From: an uncultured Desulfovibrio sp.
GTDB taxonomy: Bacteria; Desulfobacterota; Desulfovibrionia; Desulfovibrionales; Desulfovibrionaceae
Direction: 5' to 3'
Length of the DNA: 34,927 nt
Assembly: GCA_900541395.1 (NCBI GenBank)
Contig: UQJT01000029.1
Location: 1-34,927 of the forward strand
A program made the position numbers and the translations under genes. The notes beneath the pieces were generated by a model. It saw only the letters and a list, made by a program, of their open reading frames with translations, had not been told where the DNA came from and made no database searches. Of this stretch, positions 28,413-34,927 are shown piece by piece (positions within the stretch are counted from its first letter, which is position 1; each line of letters begins with the position of its first letter).

Positions 28413-29120
28413 ATGGCCGGCAGATTAGTCAAAGAATTCACCAAGGGCTTGTGGAAGGACCTCCCCCCCTTCCGGCTGGTGCTGGGCCTGTGCGCGGTGC
28501 TCGCGGTCACCAAGTCGGCGAGCAACGGTCTGGGCATGGGACTGGCCGTCATCTTCGTGCTCACCCTGTCCAACATGTTCATCTCCATGGTGCGCAACAT
28601 CATCCCCTCCAAGGTGCGCATCGCCTGTTTCATCGTCATTTCCGCCGTGCTGGTGGTGGCCGTGGAACTGCTTATGCAGGCCTACGCCTACCCGCTCTAT
28701 CTTTCCCTCGGCATCTTCGTCCCCCTCATCGTGGTGAACTGCATCATCCTGGGCCGGGCCGAAGCTTTTGCGGGCAAAAACCCCGTGCTGCCCTCCATCG
28801 CGGACGGCCTGGGCATCGGCGTGGGCTACACCCTTTCGCTGGTGCTTCTGGGCAGCCTGCGCGAGATTTTCGGAGCGGGCACCTGGTTCGGCATGAGCGT
28901 CATGCCCGCCGGTTACGAACCCTTCGCATTCATGATCGAAGCCCCCGGCGCTTTCGTATGCCTGGGCCTCATTCTCGGAGCCATGAACTACCTCAATTAC
29001 CGGCTGGCCCGGCGCAAGGGCCTCGAAGCGCCCGAAAATCCCATGGGCGGCTGCGGTTCGTGCGGAGCCTGCGCCCATGCCGGACAGACCGCCGCGGCGT
29101 CCGGCGCCGCTCAGCAATAA
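28413..29120 (+). CDS. rnfE: RnfE membrane subunit with Cys-rich tail
   Basis: A 235-aa integral membrane protein of the RnfE/NqrD family with six predicted helices. KGLWKDLPPFRLVLGLC near the N-terminus and the conserved Cys-containing VVNCIILGRAEAFA (about 108-121) identify it; the matching Cys in RnfA (NCAVLG) and this one are thought to hold an intramembrane 2Fe-2S cluster. The C-terminus has an added tail with CGSCGAC (C214, C217, C220) followed by His and an Ala-rich end, which ordinary RnfE proteins lack as far as I recall. GAGGAGG precedes the ATG. A 101-base gap separates it from rnfG. Confidence 0.94.
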   Translation: MAGRLVKEFTKGLWKDLPPFRLVLGLCAVLAVTKSASNGLGMGLAVIFVLTLSNMFISMVRNIIPSKVRIACFIVISAVLVVAVELLMQAYAYPLYLSLGIFVPLIVVNCIILGRAEAFAGKNPVLPSIADGLGIGVGYTLSLVLLGSLREIFGAGTWFGMSVMPAGYEPFAFMIEAPGAFVCLGLILGAMNYLNYRLARRKGLEAPENPMGGCGSCGACAHAGQTAAASGAAQQ

Positions 29121-29150
29121 ACCCAGCGCCTGCCCCGGAGGGAACGGTTT

Positions 29151-29726
29151 ATGGATATTTTTCAGCTTTTCATCTCGGCCATCTTCGTCAACAATATCGT
29201 GTTGGCCCAGTATCTCGGCAACTGCCCCTATCTGGGCTGCTCCAAGGAGCGCGGAGTAGCCTTCGGCATGGGAGTGGCGGTCATTTTCGTCACCATCATG
29301 GCCACTCTGTTCACCTGGTTGGCGCAGACCTACGTGCTGGCCCCCTTCGGCATCGCCTACCTGCAAACCCTGGCCTTCATCCTGATCATCGCCGCCCTGG
29401 TGCAGTTTGTGGAAATGTTCCTCAAAAAGGTCATTCCGCCCCTGTACAAGTCGCTGGGCATCTTTCTGCCGCTGATCACCACCAACTGCGCCGTGCTCGG
29501 CGTGGCTCTGCTGGTGCAGCGCAATAAGTACGATCTGGGAACTTCGCTTCTGTATTCGGTGGCGGCCACGCTGGGCTTTTTGCTGGCCCTGCTGCTTATG
29601 TCCGGCATACGCGAACGCCTCGATATCTGCCGGGTGCCGAGCGCGCTCAAGGGCACGCCCATCGCCCTGATTATGGCGGGCCTGATGTCGCTGGCCTTTA
29701 TGGCCTTCCGCGGCATGGCGGCCTAG
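29151..29726 (+). CDS. rnfA: RnfA membrane subunit
   Basis: A 191-aa six-helix membrane protein of the RnfA/NqrE family. FVNNIVLAQYLGNCPYLGCSK (about 11-31) and TTNCAVLGVALLVQRNKYD (about 108-126) carry the conserved Cys residues facing those of RnfE. The length matches the family almost exactly. GGAGGG precedes the ATG, 30 bases after rnfE. It forms the ion-translocating core with RnfD and RnfE. Confidence 0.96.
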   Translation: MDIFQLFISAIFVNNIVLAQYLGNCPYLGCSKERGVAFGMGVAVIFVTIMATLFTWLAQTYVLAPFGIAYLQTLAFILIIAALVQFVEMFLKKVIPPLYKSLGIFLPLITTNCAVLGVALLVQRNKYDLGTSLLYSVAATLGFLLALLLMSGIRERLDICRVPSALKGTPIALIMAGLMSLAFMAFRGMAA

Positions 29727-29729
29727 GCC

Positions 29730-29750
29730 CGGGGAACGGCCCCGCTTTTT
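29730..29750 (+). terminator. Weak terminator-like hairpin between rnfA and rnfB
   Basis: CGGGG/CCCCG (29730-29734 with 29740-29744) is followed by C and five T, just after the rnfA stop. The short stem suggests partial termination at most. The rnfA-rnfB gap is 106 bases and GC-rich. Confidence 0.35.
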
Positions 29751-29832
29751 ACACGAGCGCCCGCCCCGGCGGACGCCGCGACGCCCCGCTCCGGCTCCGG
29801 ACCGGAAGGCGTCCGAACCAAAGGATTTCGGC

Positions 29833-30792
29833 ATGGTAACCACATCCATACTGGCGCTTTTCATCTTGGGCTTTGTGGCCGCGGCCCTGCTGGGCGTCGC
29901 GTCCAAATTGCTGGCCGTGGAGGAAGACCCCCGCGTGGAGGCCGTGGTGGGCGTGCTGCCCGGCGCCAACTGCGGCGGCTGCGGCTATGCGGGCTGTGAA
30001 AACTACGCCCAGGCCGTGGTCAACGACCCCAACGTGCCCGCCAACCTGTGCGTGGCGGGCGGCGAAGAAACGGGCATCAACGTCGGCAACCTGACGGGCA
30101 AGACCGTGGCCGCCATGGAACCGCAAATTTCCTTCCGCCGCTGCGAAAAGGTGGAGGGCAAGGTGGCGGTGCGCTTTCAGTACCAGGGCATGCCCTCATG
30201 CGCGGCGGCGGCCCTGCTGGCCGCAGGTCAGGGCACGGATCAATGCCGCTATTCGTGCCTGGGCCACGGCGATTGCATCAAAGTATGCCCCTTCGACGCT
30301 TTGTATCTGCGCGACGGGCTCATTCGGGTCAACCCCGCCCGCTGCACCGGCTGCGGCCAGTGCACCAAGGCCTGCCCCCGCAATATTCTGGAAATTGTCC
30401 CCCGCCGAGCCCGGGTCATGGTATGCTGTTCCACCAAAGACAAGGGCAAGGTGGTCACGGAAATCTGCGAGGCCGGCTGCATCCAGTGCCTGCGCTGCAA
30501 GCGCCAGTGCCCGGCCGGGGCCATCAGCATCGTGGACGGCCGGGTGCATGTGGACCAAAGGCTGTGCCTGAGCTACGGCGAGGAATGCGGCCAGGCCTGC
30601 GTGGCCTCCTGCCCGCGCCATATTCTGCGCAGCCTGTGCCCCGCGACTCCTCTGAATCAGGCAGAGGCCCGGGCCGAGCAAGATGCGGCCGTGGCCGCCA
30701 ACCCCGACCTGCGGGAAACGCCCCAGGCCGCGTCGCTCAGCGCCGAGGTCGCCGCCGCGCGATCCTCCGAACGAGACGAGCCCAAACAATAA
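29833..30792 (+). CDS. rnfB: RnfB ferredoxin-interacting Fe-S subunit (long form)
   Basis: A 319-aa subunit that takes electrons from reduced ferredoxin. It has an N-terminal membrane helix (about 5-25) and a Fes-type 4Fe-4S motif (C47, C50, C55, C73). A canonical pair follows: CLGHGDCIKVCP with C138/C142/C148/C152, and CTGCGQCTKACP (C171-C181). Another pair of motifs lies at CIQCLRCKRQCP (C216, C219, C222, C226) and C245, C252, C256, C260. Up to five clusters are possible, plus a CC at 198-199, as in long RnfB proteins. The last 50 residues are Ala/Glu-rich and probably disordered. AAAGGA lies about 8 bases before the ATG. Confidence 0.95.
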   Translation: MVTTSILALFILGFVAAALLGVASKLLAVEEDPRVEAVVGVLPGANCGGCGYAGCENYAQAVVNDPNVPANLCVAGGEETGINVGNLTGKTVAAMEPQISFRRCEKVEGKVAVRFQYQGMPSCAAAALLAAGQGTDQCRYSCLGHGDCIKVCPFDALYLRDGLIRVNPARCTGCGQCTKACPRNILEIVPRRARVMVCCSTKDKGKVVTEICEAGCIQCLRCKRQCPAGAISIVDGRVHVDQRLCLSYGEECGQACVASCPRHILRSLCPATPLNQAEARAEQDAAVAANPDLRETPQAASLSAEVAAARSSERDEPKQ

Positions 30793-30831
30793 GCTCGCGC
30801 CGTCGCGCGGGATTTCGATGGAGGCTTTTTC

Positions 30832-31863
30832 ATGACCCATTCCGTTATCAGCCGCCGCGCCTTTATCAAGGGCTTTGCCGCGGCGGGCGTGGCCGGAGCG
30901 GCCGGTCTGTCTCCCCTGTCGGCCCTGGCGGCCTCCGCCAAGTTTGGGGAAAACGCGTCGACCTTGACCGAAACCCGGGTGCTCATGGGCACTTTTGTGG
31001 GCATTACCCTGGCCGGGGCTCCCCGGGCCCGCATGGAAGACGCGTTGGGCCGCGCCTTTGAACATATGGGCGGGCTCATCACGATATTCGATCGCTTCAA
31101 CCCGGCCTCGGCCCTCAGCGTGCTCAACGCCGAAGGCCGCCTGAAGGGCGCGCCGACGGAGCTGACGGCGTTGCTCGATCGTTCCGCCCGGGTGGGCGAC
31201 CTGACCGGGGGGGCGTTCAACATTACGGTACAGCCTCTGGTGGATCTGTTCCGCCGCTACAGCAACCCGGCGGGTTCCATGAGCATTCCCGCCGCCGAAC
31301 TGGCCGAGGCCCGGGCTCTGGTCCTGGCCGACGGCTGGCGGACGGACGGCGACGCCATACGCCTGGCCCGACCGGGCATGGGGCTCACTCTGGACGGCAT
31401 CGCCAAAGGCCACATCGCGGACGAGGCGTCGCGCTTTCTTATCGCCGAGGGCTTGTCCAACCACCTTATCAACGCGGGCGGCGACATTGTGGCCGCAGGG
31501 GAAAAAGCCCCGGGTCGCCCCTGGATGGTGGCCGTGGAAAATCCCGCCGCGCGCAGCGGCTTCGTGCGGCGCATGCCCCTGCGCGACCGGGCGGTGGCCA
31601 CATCCGGCAGCTATGAAATCTATTACGACGCGTCCCGTCGCCACCATCACCTGATCAATCCGGCAGCCGGAGCCAGCCCCACCGATCTGGTCAGCGCCAC
31701 CGTGACGGCCCGTACCGCCGTGGAAGCCGACGCTCTGGCCACATCGCTGTCGGTCATGGCCCCTCGCGACGGGCTGCGGCTTATCGCATCCCTGCCCGGC
31801 CGCGAATGCCTGCTGCTCACCCGCGACGGCGGCGCTTTGCGTTCTTCCGGCTGGCGGGCCTGA
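30832..31863 (+). CDS. apbE: ApbE, FAD:protein FMN transferase
   Basis: A 343-aa exported enzyme that attaches FMN from FAD to a Thr of RnfG-type proteins. A twin-arginine signal SRRAFIKG (7-14) precedes an Ala-rich hydrophobic stretch, pointing to Tat export, whereas many ApbE proteins are lipoproteins. Family motifs are MGTFVGITL, GGAFNITVQPL, LDGIAKGHIAD, NAGGDIVAAG and ATSGSYEIYYD with HHLINPAAG near the C-terminus. GGAGG precedes the ATG. It is the last gene of the rnf operon and is followed by a strong terminator. With RnfD lacking an obvious acceptor motif, RnfG is its clear local target. Confidence 0.95.
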   Translation: MTHSVISRRAFIKGFAAAGVAGAAGLSPLSALAASAKFGENASTLTETRVLMGTFVGITLAGAPRARMEDALGRAFEHMGGLITIFDRFNPASALSVLNAEGRLKGAPTELTALLDRSARVGDLTGGAFNITVQPLVDLFRRYSNPAGSMSIPAAELAEARALVLADGWRTDGDAIRLARPGMGLTLDGIAKGHIADEASRFLIAEGLSNHLINAGGDIVAAGEKAPGRPWMVAVENPAARSGFVRRMPLRDRAVATSGSYEIYYDASRRHHHLINPAAGASPTDLVSATVTARTAVEADALATSLSVMAPRDGLRLIASLPGRECLLLTRDGGALRSSGWRA

Positions 31864-31890
31864 GCGCCTCCGCGCACTTCGCTCCGTGAC

Positions 31891-31924
31891 AAAATCCCCC
31901 CTTCCGGCGAAGGGGGGATTTTAC
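31891..31924 (+). terminator. Rho-independent terminator of the rnf operon
   Basis: A 14-bp perfect stem (31891-31904 with 31909-31922) with a CGGC loop. The 3' arm ends in TTTT and the 5' arm begins AAAA, so it can work in both directions. It lies 27 bases after apbE. Confidence 0.9.
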
Positions 31925-31937
31925 ATCCCTCACATTT

Positions 31938-31990
31938 TCTCCGAGGAACGGGGCGGACGCATATAATGCGTCCGCCCCGTTCCTCGGAGA
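31938..31990. repeat. 25-bp perfect inverted repeat with 3-base loop
   Basis: Arms 31938-31962 and 31966-31990 are perfectly complementary around an ATA loop. It lies 15 bases after the rnf terminator and just before the fadD promoter. As RNA it would be an extremely stable hairpin; as DNA it could form a cruciform. It has no T tract. Confidence 0.85.
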
Positions 31991-32028
31991 CTTTGTACGT
32001 GACAAAGTCGCATTGCCCCGGCTATACT
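31989..32028 (+). promoter_or_regulatory. fadD promoter with overlapping dyad
   Basis: GTGACA (31999-32004) and TATACT (32023-32028) are 18 bp apart, with a start near 32035 and a 50-base leader. GACTTTG/CAAAGTC (31989-31995 with 32003-32009) is a 7-bp dyad spanning the -35, a plausible operator for a repressor of fatty-acid activation. Confidence 0.5.
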
Positions 32029-32084
32029 GCTGCCATTCCATTTTTCAGGGCTTTTTCCTTCAACCCTTTTCAGGACACTTGTTC

Positions 32085-33965
32085 ATGAACGCAGTTCCCT
32101 GGCAGGCTCATTTCGACGGCGACGCTCCGGCCTCCTTCGACATTGTTCCCCAATCCCTGCAGGGATATCTGGATCGGGCGGCGGAAAACTTCGGCAACCG
32201 CAAGGCCATTATCTTCCAGAACATGACCATGACCTACCGCCAGTTGAAGGACAAGGCCGAAGCCGTGGCCGCCTCGCTGCGGGACAGAGGGCTGAAGACC
32301 GGCGATCGGGTGGCCATTATGCTGCCCAACCTGCCCCAGACGGTTATAGCCTTCTGGGGCGCGCTCAAGGCCGGGGGCGTGGTGGTCATGACCAACCCCC
32401 TGTATATGGAAAAGGAACTGACCCACCATTTTACCGATGCCAAACCCAAATTCCTCATCACTCTCGACCTGTTCTGGAACAAGCTTGCGCCGCTGCGGGA
32501 CAAGCTGGGCATTGAAACCTACGTCGTTTCCCGCCTGGCCGACGGCCTCGCCTTTCCGCTCAATATCCTCCAACCCATTCAGGCCAAGCGGCAAGGCGAC
32601 GCGCCCAAGGTGGAATATGACGGCGCTTCCGTAGTGCCCTGGAAAAATCTGCTCAAAACCCGCAAGCGTTACAGCGAAACGCCCTCCGATCCCAAAACGT
32701 CGCTGGCTCTGTTGCAATACACGGGCGGCACCACGGGCTTTTCCAAAGGGGCCATGCTGACCCACTTCAACCTCCAGGCACAGATTCAGCAACTTTTGTC
32801 CATTATCCGGGGTGACGCCGCCTCCACGCCGCATATTTTCGTAGGCGTCATGCCCTTTTTCCATGTCTACGGACTCATGGGCTCGCTGATGCTGCCCACC
32901 ATCTACGCCTCGCCCACCATACCCGTGCCGCGCTATGTGCCCCGCGATCTGTTGGAGATGATCAAAAAACACCGCCCCACTTTTTTTGTGGGCGCGCCCG
33001 CCATCTACATCTCGCTCATGCAGCAGAAAAACATCGCGGAATACGATCTGACCTGCATCCAGTTGTGCATATCCGGGTCCTCACCCTTCCCGCTCAACAG
33101 CATGCGCCGCTTCCAGAACATGACCAAGGCCAAAATCACCGAGGGCTTCGGCCTGACCGAAGCCTCCCCGGTGGTCATCGCCAATCCGCTGCACGGTCGC
33201 CAGAAAGACGGCTCCATCGGCGTGCCCATCACCGGCACCGAAGCCTGTATCGTGGACCTGGAGACAGGGACGAACATCCTGCCTCCGAACCAGATCGGCG
33301 AACTCATCGTGCGGGGTCCCCAGGTCATGCTGGGCTACTGGAACCACCCCGAAGAAACGGCCGCCGCCATCCGCAACGGCTGGTTGTATACCGGCGACAT
33401 AGCCTATCACGACGAGGACGGCTATTTCTACATTGTGGACCGCAAAAAAGACATGGCCATCATCGGCGGCTACAACGTCTTCCCCAGTGAAATCGACGAA
33501 GTGCTGCACGAATACCCCAAAGTGCAGGAGGCCGTGGCCCTCAGCGTGCCGCACCGCTCGAAGGGCGAAACCCTGAAAGCTTACGTGGTGCCCAAGCCCG
33601 GCGAAAAAATCACGGTGGCCGAACTGGTGGCCCACTGTCGCCAAAAACTGGCCTCCTACAAGGTGCCGCGCATGTTCGAATTCCGCGACGAGTTGCCCAA
33701 ATCCATGGTGGGCAAGGTGCTGCGCCGCGCTCTGCGCGACGAAGAAACCCGGAAGCAGAGCGAAGACAAAGAGGGCGGGACGGAAGCTCCCGAGGCGAAA
33801 ACGAGGGCAGGCGGAGTTCCCTCTCCGGATGCCGACGACGCCGCGCACGCGTCCGATGCAACCCCGAACGCCGTCACGGGAGGGCCCGCCGCCGATCCCG
33901 CGCCCGAATCCCCCACTTCGGCGGAAAGCGCATCCGACGCGCCTCGAGACGACGCCAAAGCCTGA
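32085..33965 (+). CDS. fadD: Long-chain acyl-CoA synthetase (FadD family)
   Basis: A 626-aa AMP-forming ligase activating fatty acids to acyl-CoA. Motifs in order: the P-loop YTGGTTGFSKGAM (from Y212), GFGLTEASPV, the FadD-type YTGDIAYHDEDGYFYIVDRKKD with IIGGYNVFPSEIDEVL, and catalytic Lys544 in SMVGKVLRR. The last 70 residues (from about 555) are an acidic, Ala/Pro/Ser/Asp-rich tail beyond the usual end of the family, probably disordered. The ATG at 32085 is chosen because the promoter -10 lies at 32023, which rules out the upstream ATG at 32013; CAGGA is a modest ribosome binding site. It is transcribed alone. Chain-length preference cannot be read from sequence. Confidence 0.92.
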   Translation: MNAVPWQAHFDGDAPASFDIVPQSLQGYLDRAAENFGNRKAIIFQNMTMTYRQLKDKAEAVAASLRDRGLKTGDRVAIMLPNLPQTVIAFWGALKAGGVVVMTNPLYMEKELTHHFTDAKPKFLITLDLFWNKLAPLRDKLGIETYVVSRLADGLAFPLNILQPIQAKRQGDAPKVEYDGASVVPWKNLLKTRKRYSETPSDPKTSLALLQYTGGTTGFSKGAMLTHFNLQAQIQQLLSIIRGDAASTPHIFVGVMPFFHVYGLMGSLMLPTIYASPTIPVPRYVPRDLLEMIKKHRPTFFVGAPAIYISLMQQKNIAEYDLTCIQLCISGSSPFPLNSMRRFQNMTKAKITEGFGLTEASPVVIANPLHGRQKDGSIGVPITGTEACIVDLETGTNILPPNQIGELIVRGPQVMLGYWNHPEETAAAIRNGWLYTGDIAYHDEDGYFYIVDRKKDMAIIGGYNVFPSEIDEVLHEYPKVQEAVALSVPHRSKGETLKAYVVPKPGEKITVAELVAHCRQKLASYKVPRMFEFRDELPKSMVGKVLRRALRDEETRKQSEDKEGGTEAPEAKTRAGGVPSPDADDAAHASDATPNAVTGGPAADPAPESPTSAESASDAPRDDAKA

Positions 33966-33988
33966 CTCCCGACATAAGGACACGCCTT

Positions 33989-34291
33989 GCGGAGAAGCTT
34001 GAGCAACGTAAAAAGCGCAAACCATTTCCGCAAAATATTATTCCAAGCCTAAAACTTTTCCGCCCCTATAAGACTGCGACATTTGAGAACAACGACGATG
34101 ATTGGCTTGATAAAGCTCAAATCACAAAGCAACAGTTTTTGGCAAGCAGGCGACTTGAAGAGCTGGAAGTGAACAGCAGCGGAGAATTTAAATTTATCTT
34201 TCATGATTCTGATGAAGCCCTTGGCGGCCATTCTCTTGTGCTGCGCGGCACCGTGCAAGACGGTTTCGACGGTCGGTACGACTTTGAATAA
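33989..34291 (+). pseudogene. Remnant of a DUF2262-like gene (C-terminal part)
   Basis: A frame open from inside the end of fadD to a TAA at 34289-34291 encodes a sensible C-terminus but has no usable ATG, GTG or TTG start. Readable parts are AEKLEQRKKRKPFPQN, WLDKAQITKQQFLASRRL and SGEFKFIFHDSDEALGGHS, then GTVQDGFDG. The acidic stretch before Gly-His-Ser and the final GFDG are typical of DUF2262 ends, and the block resembles the last 60 residues of the gene at 1886-3163. The AT-rich composition differs from fadD. Most likely the 5' part was lost by deletion. The 69-aa minus-strand frame over the same bases is a shadow. Confidence 0.6.
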
Positions 34292-34645
34292 GGCACTCTC
34301 TCTGCCCGCTGATAAATTATTGGGCGGAACGCGGGCGCAAGCGCCTCGAGATCGCTAAACGCGGCGCGGGCGGGGTTCGATTGCCTTCTTTCCGCGTTTT
34401 CCGAAGACGAACGACTGCTTTGAAATCACGTCCGATTTCAGGGGGCAGCCGCCATAGCAGGATAGCCACCCCGTGGTCTGCCCTGCCCTCAATATAAAGA
34501 GCGAGCAGGCTTTTTGGACGCCTGCCAAGGCCGTAAACAGTTCGGAACTGTCATGCCTGGAGTTAAATTTTCAGCATAACAATATAAAATTACAAATAAT
34601 TTTTAAAATACATCCCAAATGCGATACTCTCAACCTATTTCTTTG
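34292..34645. other. Non-coding region before the tRNA cluster
   Basis: No gene is seen. A 7-bp hairpin TGAAATC/GATTTCA (34421-34427 with 34434-34440) resembles the centre of the repeat at 12495-12522. The last 100 bases are strongly AT-rich. The segment may be degraded acquired DNA continuous with the DUF2262 remnant. Confidence 0.5.
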
Positions 34646-34674
34646 TTGACAAGTATGCTGAGGGAGTCTATACA
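34646..34674 (+). promoter_or_regulatory. Promoter of the tRNA operon
   Basis: TTGACA (34646-34651), a 17-base spacer and TATACA (34669-34674) form a near-consensus sigma70 promoter. The predicted start near 34681 lies about 8 bases before the first tRNA. Confidence 0.8.
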
Positions 34675-34688
34675 TCTGTTTCTGCCAT

Positions 34689-34763
<75 letters not shown>

Positions 34764-34776
34764 TAACAGCCTTCCC

Positions 34777-34851
<75 letters not shown>

Positions 34852-34852
34852 T

Positions 34853-34927
<75 letters not shown>

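Noticed and set aside
34049..34258. Minus-strand 69-residue frame near the 3' end
   Set aside because: The opposite strand encodes a recognisable DUF2262-like C-terminus in this stretch, so the minus frame is a shadow.

Overview
The window is GC-rich and mostly tightly packed. Its gene content points to a sulfate-reducing bacterium of the Desulfovibrionaceae (Desulfovibrio in the broad sense). Two clusters support this: an organic-acid oxidation cluster (pyruvate:ferredoxin oxidoreductase, GlcD/GlcF-type lactate dehydrogenase, three-domain Pta, AckA, LutC and a LutB-LutA fusion), and a complete Rnf operon that starts with a tetraheme cytochrome c and ends with ApbE (cyt c-rnfC-D-G-E-A-B-apbE). 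Both orders match my memory of Desulfovibrio vulgaris; no database was searched.

Layout. 1-1740: terminator of an upstream unit, then a DUF2461 protein and an agmatinase-like ureohydrolase. 1886-3163 (minus): an AT-richer orphan gene with a DUF2262-like C-terminus. 3238-3418: a candidate 6S RNA. 3572-5569: acetyl-CoA synthetase with a strong terminator. 5845-8168 (minus): isochorismatase-family hydrolase, MarR regulator with a stand-alone alkyl-sulfatase dimerisation-domain protein, and a YbjQ/UPF0145-like protein. 8742-21982: pyruvate/lactate oxidation and acetate/ATP formation. 22280-24931: dapB and nadE. 25153-31863: the Rnf operon, closed by a 14-bp-stem terminator. 32085-33965: long-chain acyl-CoA synthetase. 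33989-34291: remnant of a second DUF2262-like gene. 34689-34927: tRNA-Gly, tRNA-Cys, tRNA-Gly behind a near-consensus promoter. The window ends on the last base of the second tRNA-Gly CCA.

How it fits together. Lactate is oxidised to pyruvate by the FAD/Fe-S and LUD enzymes. Por makes acetyl-CoA and reduced ferredoxin, and Pta/AckA turn acetyl-CoA into acetate and ATP. Acs can run the reverse activation. Reduced ferredoxin is the substrate of Rnf, which pumps ions.

The most interesting signal is in the Rnf operon. RnfC lacks the glycine-rich NADH/FMN motif of ordinary RnfC, RnfD lacks the S/T-GAT flavinylation motif, RnfE carries a CxxCxxC tail, and a tetraheme cytochrome leads the operon. 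This suggests a ferredoxin:cytochrome (or quinone) version of Rnf rather than a ferredoxin:NAD one. Other points are a NAD synthetase whose glutaminase half looks catalytically dead, repeated GC-rich palindromic elements that supply ribosome binding sites in two operons, and the absence of a lactate permease between por and glcD.
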